DNA of 7,459 nucleotides from the NCBI GenBank assembly GCA_900550455.1, contig URSE01000056.1, positions 1-7,459 on the forward strand. Direction: 5' to 3'. A program made the position numbers and the translations under genes. The stretch comes from an uncultured Veillonella sp. (GTDB lineage Bacteria > Bacillota > Negativicutes > Veillonellales > Veillonellaceae). This document shows, in pieces, positions 1 through 6,160 of the stretch; the first letter of the stretch is position 1, and every line of letters begins with the position of its first letter. The notes under the pieces are model-generated. The model was given only the letters and a program-made list of their open reading frames with translations. It searched no databases and was not told where the DNA came from.

Positions 1-1
1 T

Positions 2-112
2 TGGGGCAGGACCCTCTTCCATACCTGGGTGTCAAGGGACGGATTGCCGGCATCAATGTATACCGAGGTAATCCGTATCAAGGACCGGAACGCGGATAAA
101 ATTTTCAGAAAA
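2..112 (+). other. Probable out-of-frame upstream part of the Rpn remnant
   Basis: Frame 2 is open from the window edge through this stretch and gives protein-like sequence (for example YTEVIRIKDRNADKIF). Frame 1 is also open up to TAA at 97-99, so the assignment is uncertain. Adding one A to the four-A run at 109-112 would join frame 2 smoothly to the downstream Rpn-like frame as KIFRKSGKAAVSKEDLRR. That fits a single-base deletion or a homopolymer sequencing error. I do not recognise this part by itself. Confidence 0.3.
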
Positions 113-357
113 GCGGAAAGGCAGCTGTATCAAAGGAAGATCTGCGCCGCATGGAGGCCATGCTTTATGCCCTGGCCACCAAATTTCTCGACAAAACAGA
201 ATTAAGGAAAGTAAAGGAGAAGATTAATATGACCCTGCTCGGACAGATGCTTATGGAGGATGGAATTGAAAAGGGAGAAATGACCAAGCTCGTATCTCTG
301 GTCATGAAGAAGCGGTATCTAACTGGATTGCCAACTTCGCAAAAGAACGGGGTCTAG
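100..357 (+). pseudogene. Rpn-family (PD-(D/E)XK transposase/nuclease) C-terminal remnant
   Basis: This reading frame is open from about 100 to a TAG at 355-357; the first ATG is at 151. The segment around residues MEAMLYALATKFLD, then KVKEKINMT and GQMLMEDGIEKGE, resembles from memory the helical C-terminal region of Rpn-family recombination-promoting nucleases / putative transposases of Clostridia, which usually run about 300 residues. The nuclease core is absent, so this is only a tail. There is no convincing ribosome binding site before the ATG at 151. The frame is closed upstream by TAA at 97-99, while another frame is open before it, so a one-base shift in the A run at 109-112 is likely. 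The last codons (about 312 onward) are dipeptidase DNA read out of frame, so the 357 stop is accidental. It could also be an assembly chimera. The family call is moderate; the broken status is fairly sure. Confidence 0.55.
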
Positions 358-1676
358 CAGTTAAACAGGACGAAGCGTGGAATGTCATCATCCAAAAACC
401 AGCTAGCCCTGGCTATGAAAACAAACCATCTCTTATCCTCCAAGGTCACATCGACATGGTAGGAGAGAAATCTCATGATGCAGAGCACAACTTCCTCACG
501 GACCCTATTGAATGTATTGTAGATGGCGAATGGATGCATGCTAATGAAACCACCTTAGGTGCTGACAACGGCATAGGTGTGGCTATGGCTCTAGCCATCT
601 TGGACTCAGACCAAGTGGCCCATGGCCCTATGACGGCGCTCTTCACCACCAATGAAGAAGTGGGAATGGATGGAGCCATCAACCTCAAGGTTGGCGACCT
701 GTCTGGCCACTATCTAATCAATATCGATACGGAAGTAGAAGGCGAGTTCATCGTGTCTTGTGCGGGTGGTTCTCACATTGACTTTGAAATCCCTGCCCTC
801 AAAGAACGCCGTTGCCAACGTTTCGATAAGGCCATTACCATTACCGTAGAAGGCCTATTAGGTGGCCACTCGGGCATGGAAATTTACAAACAAAGAGCTA
901 ATGCCAATGTTATCATGGCTCGCCTACTCACCCAACTGCGCAAGCAATATGCCCTACAAGTAGTAGACTTTGCCGGCGGTTCCAAACACAATGCTATTCC
1001 ACGCAAGTGTCAGGCCACCATCGTTATCAAGGATGAGGACAGCCAAGCCATTGATAACCTGATTAACTATTACCAAAAGGCCTTGCGGGAAGAATTCACC
1101 CCACAAGACCCTGACCTAACTATCCATACCACCCCTGCTACCCTTCCTACCTACGTATTCATCGAAGACACTGTAGATGCCCTCCTATCCTTCCTCACTC
1201 TAGCCCCTCACGGCGTTCACTCCATGGCTAAGGCCTTCCCAAATCTAGTGGAAACCTCTGATAACATCGCTATCGTAAAGGAAGAAAAGCATGTCCTCCA
1301 CATCTTGGTTTCCCTTCGATCCTCTAACAAGACCAGCCTAGAATTTATGGAAGATAAGTTTTTAACCTTGGGCCGCCTCTTGGGCATCAAGGCTACCCGT
1401 TCAGGCTCCTACCCTGCTTGGGAATACGAGGCAGGCTCCGACCTAGAACAACAGGCTATCGCCATCTATAAGTCCTTCACGGGCACGGAACCAGAGGTAA
1501 CTGCCGTCCATGCAGGTCTAGAATGTGGCCTCCTCAAAGGAATTTTACCAGACACACAAATGATCTCCTTTGGCCCAACCATTACAGGAGCCCATACACC
1601 ACAAGAAAAGGTTCACATTCCTTCTGTTGAGCGAATCTATGCCTACCTCCTAGAGCTCCTCAAAGAACTTCACTAA
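291..1676 (+). CDS. pepD: Aminoacyl-histidine dipeptidase (PepD, M20 family), 5'-truncated
   Basis: Cytosolic zinc dipeptidase (Xaa-His / beta-Ala-His type) that releases amino acids from short peptides. Family hallmarks are visible in order: QGHIDMV at 438-458 (His and Asp metal ligands), GADNGIG near 561-581 (bridging Asp), TTNEEVG near 645-665 (catalytic Glu and Glu ligand), INIDTEVEG near 720-746 (Asp ligand), GGHSGMEI around 860-885 in the dimerisation domain, and GAHTPQEKVHIP near the C-terminus. Homology runs from about 291 (RISGHEEAVSNW...), giving 461 residues; family members have about 480, so only the first ~25 are missing. There is no ATG, GTG or TTG in this frame between the TGA at 267 and ATG 456, and starting at 456 would lose the first metal-binding His and Asp. 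The gene as written is therefore probably not functional, or the 5' end is a misjoin. A terminator follows at 1760. Confidence 0.85.
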   Translation, partial: RISGHEEAVSNWIANFAKERGLAVKQDEAWNVIIQKPASPGYENKPSLILQGHIDMVGEKSHDAEHNFLTDPIECIVDGEWMHANETTLGADNGIGVAMALAILDSDQVAHGPMTALFTTNEEVGMDGAINLKVGDLSGHYLINIDTEVEGEFIVSCAGGSHIDFEIPALKERRCQRFDKAITITVEGLLGGHSGMEIYKQRANANVIMARLLTQLRKQYALQVVDFAGGSKHNAIPRKCQATIVIKDEDSQAIDNLINYYQKALREEFTPQDPDLTIHTTPATLPTYVFIEDTVDALLSFLTLAPHGVHSMAKAFPNLVETSDNIAIVKEEKHVLHILVSLRSSNKTSLEFMEDKFLTLGRLLGIKATRSGSYPAWEYEAGSDLEQQAIAIYKSFTGTEPEVTAVHAGLECGLLKGILPDTQMISFGPTITGAHTPQEKVHIPSVERIYAYLLELLKELH

Positions 1677-1706
1677 AAAGCTCCTCATCTCCCTATAAAG
1701 CCGAGG

Positions 1707-1755
1707 GCCTTCAGCCTTCAGTCCTCAGACCTAAGAACCATAAGAATCATAAGAA
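1707..1755. repeat. Two adjacent micro-tandem repeats (7-bp x3, 9-bp x3)
   Basis: GCCTTCA occurs at 1707-1713 and 1714-1720, followed by the related GTCCTCA at 1721-1727. Just after, TAAGAA recurs with an exact 9-base period at 1732, 1741 and 1750. Both lie between the pepD stop and its terminator. They are probably slippage products with no evident function. Confidence 0.6.
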
Positions 1756-1759
1756 TAGA

Positions 1760-1796
1760 CCCCAGAAGACCTCTTACGTCTTCTGGGGCTTTTTAT
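1760..1796 (+). terminator. Rho-independent terminator of pepD
   Basis: A perfect 11-bp stem (CCCCAGAAGAC at 1760-1770 pairing with GTCTTCTGGGG at 1778-1788) with a 7-base loop is followed by CTTTTTAT. The T run is on the plus strand, which fits termination of the rightward dipeptidase gene 83 bases after its stop. Confidence 0.9.
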
Positions 1797-1805
1797 ACCA
1801 ATACA

Positions 1806-1843
1806 GAAAAGACCCCGCTAATGGCAAGCGTTAGCGGGGCTTT
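1806..1843 (-). terminator. Rho-independent terminator of metY (possibly bidirectional)
   Basis: CCCCGCTAA at 1813-1821 pairs with TTAGCGGGG at 1831-1839 around a 9-base loop. Read on the minus strand, the stem is followed by TCTTTTC, a reasonable U tract for the leftward metY transcript whose stop is 35 bases away. On the plus strand it is followed by CTTTCT, so it may also back up the pepD terminator. Confidence 0.8.
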
Positions 1844-1877
1844 CTAAGTTTATTAGGTTGTATTAGGGAGGCTATTT

Positions 1878-3149
1878 TTATGCTTTATCCAAGGCTTGGC
1901 TCAAGTCATCGATAAGGTCATCTATATTTTCAAGACCCACGGACAAGCGAATCATGTCAGGGGTTACACCTGCTGCTTTTTGAGCGGCTTCATCCAATTG
2001 AGCATGGGTTGTAGATGCAGGATGGATAACGAGGGACTTAGCATCTGCTACATTAGCCAAATTGGAGAAGATTTCCAAAGCGTCTACAAACTTAACGCCT
2101 GCTTCTTTACCTCCTTTAATACCGAAAGTGAAGACTGCCCCCACCCCTTTAGGGAAGTATTTCTTAGCCAAGTCCTTGTACTTATTGCCTGGCAACTCTG
2201 GGTAGTTAACCCATGCAACCTTAGGGTGTTTAGACAAGAAGTCGGTAATCTTACGTGCATTTTCTACGTGCCGTTCAACCCGTAAAGACAAGGTCTCAAT
2301 ACCTTGAAGGATTTGCCATGCTGCGAGAGGTGTCAACGTAGCCCCTGTGTCACGTAAGAGCTGAGCCCGTACCTTAACGGTGAAAGGAATTGGCAAATCC
2401 GCATAGACAAGACCATTATAGTGTTCATCACCTTCGGTGAAACCAGGGTACTTACCAGAGGCCTTGTAATCGAATTTACCGGATTCAACAACTACGCCTG
2501 CGATAGTTGTACCGTGACCACCCAAGTATTTAGTAGCGGAATGAACCACTACGTCTGCCCCATGTTCAAATGGACGGAAGAGATATGGGGATGCAAAGGT
2601 ATTATCTACGATGAGGATGATGCCATGCTTATGAGCAATATCTGCAACAGCTTCTACATCTACCAAGTTGATGCCGGGGTTACCGATAACTTCAATGTAA
2701 ACTGCCTTAGTGTTATCATCGATAGCCGCTTCAAATTCATCCAACTTATCTGGATTAACAAATTTAGTAGTAATTCCAAAGCGTGGCAAGGTCGCTGTAA
2801 AGAGGTTATAAGTCCCACCATACAAGGTAGAAGCAGCCACAATATTATCACCGGTATCCGCTACATTGGTGATAGCGTAGTTAACAGCCGCAGAACCAGA
2901 AGCAACGGCTACTGCTCCAGCGCCGCCTTCCAATTGGGCTACGCGGGCTTCCAAGACATCGTTAGTTGGATTACCCAACCGGGAGTAGATTCCGCCTGGT
3001 TCTTGCAAGGCAAAACGAGCCGCCGCTTGTTCTGCATCCTTAAAGACAAAAGAAGTTGTTTGGTAAATGGGCACAGCCCGGGACCCTGTTGGATCTACCG
3101 TATGACCAGCATGCAATTGAAGGGTTTCGAATTTGTACTGTTTACTCAT
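1878..3149 (-). CDS. metY: O-acetylhomoserine sulfhydrylase (MetY-type PLP enzyme)
   Basis: Cytosolic PLP enzyme of the Cys/Met metabolism family, 423 residues, the usual length for O-acetylhomoserine aminocarboxypropyltransferases (about 425-430) and longer than cystathionine synthases/lyases (about 380). It makes homocysteine from O-acetylhomoserine and sulfide. Visible motifs: QLHAGHTVDP at 11-20, YSRLGNPT at 55-62 (phosphate-binding Tyr/Arg from the neighbouring subunit), ASGSAA at 83-88, LYGGT at 109-113, VDNTFASP at 181-188 (Asp182 to the PLP nitrogen), HSATKYLGGHGT at 203-214 with Lys207 as Schiff-base lysine, and IRLSVGLE at 400-407 with Arg401 for the substrate carboxylate. The YPGF.EGDEHYNGL insertion near 234-247 is typical of the MetY branch. 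The start is ATG at 3149, with AAGGA about 10 bases upstream. It is transcribed alone, from its own promoter to its own terminator. Some family members also use O-acetylserine, so cysteine synthesis as a side reaction cannot be excluded. Confidence 0.93.
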   Translation of the reverse strand: MSKQYKFETLQLHAGHTVDPTGSRAVPIYQTTSFVFKDAEQAAARFALQEPGGIYSRLGNPTNDVLEARVAQLEGGAGAVAVASGSAAVNYAITNVADTGDNIVAASTLYGGTYNLFTATLPRFGITTKFVNPDKLDEFEAAIDDNTKAVYIEVIGNPGINLVDVEAVADIAHKHGIILIVDNTFASPYLFRPFEHGADVVVHSATKYLGGHGTTIAGVVVESGKFDYKASGKYPGFTEGDEHYNGLVYADLPIPFTVKVRAQLLRDTGATLTPLAAWQILQGIETLSLRVERHVENARKITDFLSKHPKVAWVNYPELPGNKYKDLAKKYFPKGVGAVFTFGIKGGKEAGVKFVDALEIFSNLANVADAKSLVIHPASTTHAQLDEAAQKAAGVTPDMIRLSVGLENIDDLIDDLSQALDKA

Positions 3150-3159
3150 GAGATATAAT

Positions 3160-3164
3160 TCCTT
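3160..3164 (-). promoter_or_regulatory. Ribosome binding site of metY
   Basis: On the minus strand AAGGA stands 10 bases before the ATG at 3149. The spacing is slightly long, but it is the only good candidate and supports this start over any internal Met. Confidence 0.6.
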
Positions 3165-3214
3165 TCTATGGGACTGTCGAATTCGTGATGTTTCACACTT
3201 GATTTGTTATCCAT

Positions 3215-3243
3215 ACTATATCACTAGGATATTAACCGGTCAA
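3215..3243 (-). promoter_or_regulatory. Sigma-A promoter of metY
   Basis: On the minus strand TTGACC (3243-3238) and TATAGT (3220-3215) are separated by exactly 17 bases; each matches the consensus at five of six positions. Transcription would start near 3208, leaving a 5' leader of about 59 bases. That is too short for a T-box or SAM riboswitch, so any control is more likely through a DNA-binding regulator. Confidence 0.75.
3232..3243. promoter_or_regulatory. Imperfect palindrome overlapping the metY -35 (possible operator)
   Basis: On the minus strand TTGACCGGTTAA (3243-3232) is palindromic at 10 of 12 positions, centred on ACCGGT, and covers the -35 hexamer plus the adjacent spacer. A repressor bound here would block RNA polymerase. 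No known regulator motif is recognised. Confidence 0.35.
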
Positions 3244-3254
3244 CCGTCCTATTA

Positions 3255-3270
3255 CTATGGCCATCCATAG
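3255..3270. repeat. Short inverted repeat upstream of the metY promoter
   Basis: CTATGG (3255-3260) and CCATAG (3265-3270) form a 6-bp dyad with a 4-base centre, 12 bases upstream of the metY -35. The position would suit an activator or repressor site. The function is inferred from position only. Confidence 0.35.
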
Positions 3271-3285
3271 CTTAAAACTATATAC

Positions 3286-3323
3286 AAATCAAATATAGGG
3301 ACAGGCCTTTAGCCTGTCCCTAT
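3286..3323 (-). terminator. Terminator of the metB-patB-metA-orf210 operon
   Basis: A perfect 12-bp stem (ATAGGGACAGGC at 3295-3306 with GCCTGTCCCTAT at 3312-3323) has a 5-base loop and lies 8 bases after the last stop codon. On the minus strand the stem is followed by ATTTGATTTG, which is T-rich but interrupted. The location between the operon and the separate metY promoter makes termination the likely role. Confidence 0.75.
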
Positions 3324-3331
3324 GCTCCTAT

Positions 3332-3964
3332 TCAGTTTAGAGGAGCCTGTATACAAACTTCTTCTAATCCATTGCCCTCAAAAAAAGCCATAACATCTAT
3401 GAATTCTATCCCTGGAATCCCAGGGCCTAAAACCGCAAAGATAGGACTCATAGACCGAGAGGTTCTAAGGGCCTGACTGAGGAACGACAAATCTTCTTGA
3501 GTGGCCACATGAAAGACTAGGGCGTCCTCATCTTCTAAGGCTTCCATGGCTGGCCCTAATAGGTCTAAGTTAAAAGAACCTGGTCCAAGAGACAAGGTAG
3601 CAAAGCAATTCACCCGGTCCAACCTATGGTCCACAGGCCCTAACAAGACTAGGTTAAACTCATAGGTAGAAACCTCTGCATTAGTCTCTGGTTTCTGGCT
3701 ATCTTGGCCCATCTCTAGGGCTGACCGACGGTTGAGCAGGTCCACTAAAGCTCCTACGTCAAACCCACCCCATAGACTTTCATCCACCACTAGACTTACC
3801 CGGCGATGACCAGCTCTTTCGATGGCCCCAGCTAGGTCCTCCAAGGAGGGATTGGCCAGAGCCTCCCCTCCCTCCATCGGAGCAGTTAGTGATACATAGG
3901 TAGTCAAATAGCCTTGTCGACGGCCACATGACTCTATCTTAGTATAGACATGAAGATCAGCCAT
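3332..3964 (-). CDS. Unrecognised protein in met operon; possible QueE-like fold lacking FeS cysteines
   Basis: A 210-residue, apparently soluble protein with no signal peptide or membrane segment. I do not recognise a named family with certainty. From memory, it can be threaded onto 7-carboxy-7-deazaguanine synthase (QueE): residues 10-27 (IESCGRRQGYLTTYVSLT) resemble the N-terminal ES.QGEG..G..TVFVRL stretch; SLEDLAGAIERAG (40-52) then RRVSLVVDES (54-63) matches the SxEEI helix and the strand carrying GGEP; FDVGALVDLL (68-77) follows; SLGPGSFN (125-132) sits where SPK would be, and ALVFHVATQEDL (148-159) resembles the FKFVV..EEDL strand. The CX3CX2C cluster motif expected after residue 27 is absent and the region looks deleted; the only cysteines are 13, 120 and 204. 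GGEP is replaced by VDES. The start is well supported by AGGAGG 7 bases upstream. It begins 17 bases after metA, so it is co-transcribed with it. Its role in methionine synthesis is unknown. Confidence 0.85.
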   Translation of the reverse strand: MADLHVYTKIESCGRRQGYLTTYVSLTAPMEGGEALANPSLEDLAGAIERAGHRRVSLVVDESLWGGFDVGALVDLLNRRSALEMGQDSQKPETNAEVSTYEFNLVLLGPVDHRLDRVNCFATLSLGPGSFNLDLLGPAMEALEDEDALVFHVATQEDLSFLSQALRTSRSMSPIFAVLGPGIPGIEFIDVMAFFEGNGLEEVCIQAPLN

Positions 3965-3971
3965 AGGCTCT

Positions 3972-3977
3972 CCTCCT
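3972..3977 (-). promoter_or_regulatory. Strong ribosome binding site of orf210
   Basis: On the minus strand AGGAGG lies 7 bases before the ATG at 3964, within a purine-rich run just downstream of the metA stop. The near-perfect site implies that this gene is efficiently translated rather than a decaying remnant. Confidence 0.85.
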
Positions 3978-3981
3978 CTTC

Positions 3982-4941
3982 TTAAATGTATGCCCCTCGA
4001 TCCTTATCTCGCTCGAATTTCATCTTCTGAATTTGCTCGATAATATAAGGGGTTTCTTGGTATACATAATAATTGAGCCAGTTGGTATAGAGCAAGGTAG
4101 ATACAGACCGCCAACGGACAATGGGAATCTTAGATGGATCATCGTCTGGATAATAGTTATCGGGCACTGCTATATCAAGGCCTCTAGACCGATCTCGGTC
4201 ATACTCCCGTTTGAGAGTATCTCGATCGTATTCCGCATGGCCGAATACAAAGATATGCTTATTATCTTTAGATCGGACGATGGCAGCCCCCGTCACCTCA
4301 GAGCCAGCGAGAATTTCTAAGTTCCGATTGGCTTTAACCTCGGCTAAGGAGTTTGTCGTATGGCGGGAGTGAGGCATCCAAAAGACCTCATCAAAGCCCC
4401 TTAGGAGATTAGGTTGTATGTTGTAGATTTCATGTTCATAGACGCCAAAAAGCTTATGATCCATAACTTGCTTATCGATACCGAAGTGGTGGTAGAGCCC
4501 CGCCTGTGCTCCCCAGCAGAGGTAGAGGGTCGAGAAGACATGGTCTTCTGACCAATCCATGATTTCCACCAATTCATCCCAGTAGTCTACGCTTTCAAAG
4601 GGCATGAGTTCCACAGGCGCGCCGGTGATAATCATACCATCGAAAAACTTCTCCTTCACCTGGTCAAAGGTCCGGTAAAAGGTATGAAGGTATTCCTCAT
4701 CCGTGTTGGTGGCCTTATGGGAGGCTGTATGGAGGAGGGTCATATTCAATTGAAGAGGCGTATTAGAAAGGGCCCGAAGAATTTGTGTTTCTGTTACTTC
4801 CTTGGTGGGCATAAGGTTGACTAAGAGGATTTCCAAAGGCCGAATAGCCTGAGTCTCCGCCCGAACCGAATCCATAACAAAGATATTTTCCTCTGCCAAC
4901 TTATGAATCGCTGGCAGGTCTTTTACAACCGTAATAGGCAT
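3982..4941 (-). CDS. metA: Homoserine O-acetyltransferase (MetA family)
   Basis: Commits homoserine to methionine by acylating its hydroxyl. It belongs to the MetA (HTS/glutamine-amidotransferase-like) fold, not the MetX alpha/beta hydrolases. Its 319 residues compare with about 300-310 for the family. Landmarks: NLMPTKEVTETQ at 42-53, DGMIITGAPVELMPF at 101-115, LCWGAQAG at 141-148 with nucleophile Cys142, HSRH at 191-194, and FGHAEYD at 233-239 with catalytic His235 and Glu237, then TNWLNYYVYQ.TPY near the end. Glu at 111 (TGAPVE) is the residue that in Bacillus cereus MetA gives acetyl-CoA preference, where E. coli has Gly and uses succinyl-CoA. Acetyl specificity matches the neighbouring O-acetylhomoserine enzymes. 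The basic/acidic tail RDKDRGAYI extends a little past most homologues. The start ATG is 10 bases after the patB stop, with AGGAG overlapping that stop, so the two are probably translationally coupled. Confidence 0.95.
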   Translation of the reverse strand: MPITVVKDLPAIHKLAEENIFVMDSVRAETQAIRPLEILLVNLMPTKEVTETQILRALSNTPLQLNMTLLHTASHKATNTDEEYLHTFYRTFDQVKEKFFDGMIITGAPVELMPFESVDYWDELVEIMDWSEDHVFSTLYLCWGAQAGLYHHFGIDKQVMDHKLFGVYEHEIYNIQPNLLRGFDEVFWMPHSRHTTNSLAEVKANRNLEILAGSEVTGAAIVRSKDNKHIFVFGHAEYDRDTLKREYDRDRSRGLDIAVPDNYYPDDDPSKIPIVRWRSVSTLLYTNWLNYYVYQETPYIIEQIQKMKFERDKDRGAYI

Positions 4942-4948
4942 ATCATTT

Positions 4949-4953
4949 CTCCT
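4949..4953 (-). promoter_or_regulatory. Ribosome binding site of metA overlapping the patB stop
   Basis: On the minus strand AGGAG begins inside the TAG stop of patB and sits 7 bases before the metA ATG. Ribosomes ending on patB would stop on this site, which favours coupled translation. Confidence 0.8.
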
Positions 4954-6133
4954 ATTTCAAACGATTAACCGCATTCCGTAAACTGTCTAGGCCCGCTTTT
5001 AATACAGACCGAGGGCAGGCTACATTAATCCGCTCAAAGTCCACCCCATCGTCACCAAAGATAGCCCCCGAATCCAACCATAATTTAGCATCATGCCAGA
5101 GCCATTGTTCCCGATCTCTGGCGCTCATAGGCAAGGCAGAACAATCAATCCAAACCAAGTAAGTTCCTTGTGGCATGTACATCTTGAGCTGTGGCAAATG
5201 TTCTTCTAAGTAGGCCTTAGTAAAGAGAATATTATCCCAAATATAGGCCTTAACTTCTTTTAGCCACTCCTCCCCATGCTGATAGGCAGCTTGGCAGGCA
5301 AAGATGCCAAAACTATTGGCTTGACTATAGCCAGCAGCCGTTACAGCGGCCTTGAATTGCTGGCGAATCTTATCATTAGGAATAAAGATATTAGATATCT
5401 GTAGACCGGCAATATTAAAGGTCTTAGATGGAGCCGTACAGAGGATACAATTATCTGCATAGGCAGGTCCTAAGCTTGGATAGGTATGATGTTGATGTCC
5501 AGGCCAGATAAAATCTGCATGAATTTCATCTGCCACTACGAGAACTCCGTAGCGGTTGCAAATGTCACCTAAGCGGGTCAACTCATCCACCGTCCATACC
5601 CGACCTACGGGGTTAGCAGGGCTACAGAGGAGGAAGAGCTTAATATCTCCTTTTGACAAACGTCGCTCAATGGCATCAAAATCGATACCATAGGCCTCTT
5701 GACCGCGAATCATGGGCACATTGACGATATGGCGACCATTATCCTCTATCACTTCGGAGAAGGGATAGTAAACGGGCTGCATAAGGAGAACCCCATCCCC
5801 AGGCTTAGTGAAAGCTTGTACAGTCATGGCTAAGGCAAAGACAACCCCAGGAGTTTTAATCAACCACTCTTCCTTAGGGGTCCAGCCATACTGCTTAGTC
5901 ATCCAAGCAGCTACAGCGCCTATGTATTCTTCCTCGGTTTCCGTATAGCCCCAAATACCATGGTCTACAACCTTATAAAGGGCCTCTTTAATCGGATCGG
6001 CTACAGGAAAGTCCATATCCGCCACCCAGAATGGTTGTACATCTTGAGGGCGTCCACGGCGGAGGGCAAAGTCCACCTTTAAAGACTTGGTATGGTGGCG
6101 GTCAATAACCTGATCAAAATTATAGTGGCCCAT
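4952..6133 (-). CDS. patB: MalY/PatB-type cystathionine beta-lyase (C-S lyase)
   Basis: PLP-dependent class I/II aminotransferase-fold C-S lyase that splits cystathionine to homocysteine, pyruvate and ammonia; relatives also degrade cysteine and other S-conjugates. It has 393 residues, standard for MalY/PatB. Numbered from the chosen start: FWVADMDFP at 35-43 (family signature), WGYTE at 61-65, SPANPVGRVW at 171-180 with Asn174, VVADEIHADF at 199-208 with Asp202, APSKTFNIAGLQ at 234-245 with Schiff-base Lys237, and RINVACPR at 368-375 with Arg375 binding the substrate carboxylate. The frame stays open 31 codons further, to an ATG at 6226, but that ATG lies inside a hairpin without a ribosome binding site. 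The ATG at 6133 has AAAGGTG at the right distance and gives the usual N-terminus (MGHYNFD). It is second in the operon, and supplies the lyase step after the gamma-synthase. Confidence 0.92.
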   Translation of the reverse strand: MGHYNFDQVIDRHHTKSLKVDFALRRGRPQDVQPFWVADMDFPVADPIKEALYKVVDHGIWGYTETEEEYIGAVAAWMTKQYGWTPKEEWLIKTPGVVFALAMTVQAFTKPGDGVLLMQPVYYPFSEVIEDNGRHIVNVPMIRGQEAYGIDFDAIERRLSKGDIKLFLLCSPANPVGRVWTVDELTRLGDICNRYGVLVVADEIHADFIWPGHQHHTYPSLGPAYADNCILCTAPSKTFNIAGLQISNIFIPNDKIRQQFKAAVTAAGYSQANSFGIFACQAAYQHGEEWLKEVKAYIWDNILFTKAYLEEHLPQLKMYMPQGTYLVWIDCSALPMSARDREQWLWHDAKLWLDSGAIFGDDGVDFERINVACPRSVLKAGLDSLRNAVNRLK

Positions 6134-6138
6134 AGTAA

Positions 6139-6145
6139 CACCTTT
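6139..6145 (-). promoter_or_regulatory. Ribosome binding site that fixes the patB start
   Basis: On the minus strand AAAGGTG lies 5 bases before the ATG at 6133. It decides for this start over the longer frame that begins at 6226. Confidence 0.7.
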
Positions 6146-6160
6146 ATCTTTCTTAAACAA

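Noticed and set aside
1..357. Complete insertion sequence or transposon at the left edge
   Set aside because: No terminal inverted repeats, target duplication or catalytic domain is visible; only a C-terminal Rpn-like tail is present.
456..1676. ATG 456 as the true start of the dipeptidase
   Set aside because: It lies inside the conserved GHIDMV motif. Homology continues in frame for 55 codons upstream, and the first metal ligands would be lost.
1896..2285. Plus-strand 129-codon open frame inside metY
   Set aside because: Antisense shadow of metY with no recognisable motif.
2421..3158. Plus-strand 245-codon open frame across metY
   Set aside because: It is antisense to a clearly conserved PLP enzyme, its composition is not protein-like for this genome, and it has no ribosome binding site. 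It is a shadow frame.
3150..3214. T-box or SAM riboswitch in the metY leader
   Set aside because: The predicted leader is only about 59 bases, and no S-box or T-box consensus elements are seen. The only small dyad is GTGA/TCAC at 3185-3196.
4033..4320. Plus-strand 95-codon open frame inside metA
   Set aside because: Antisense shadow of a gene with intact catalytic residues.
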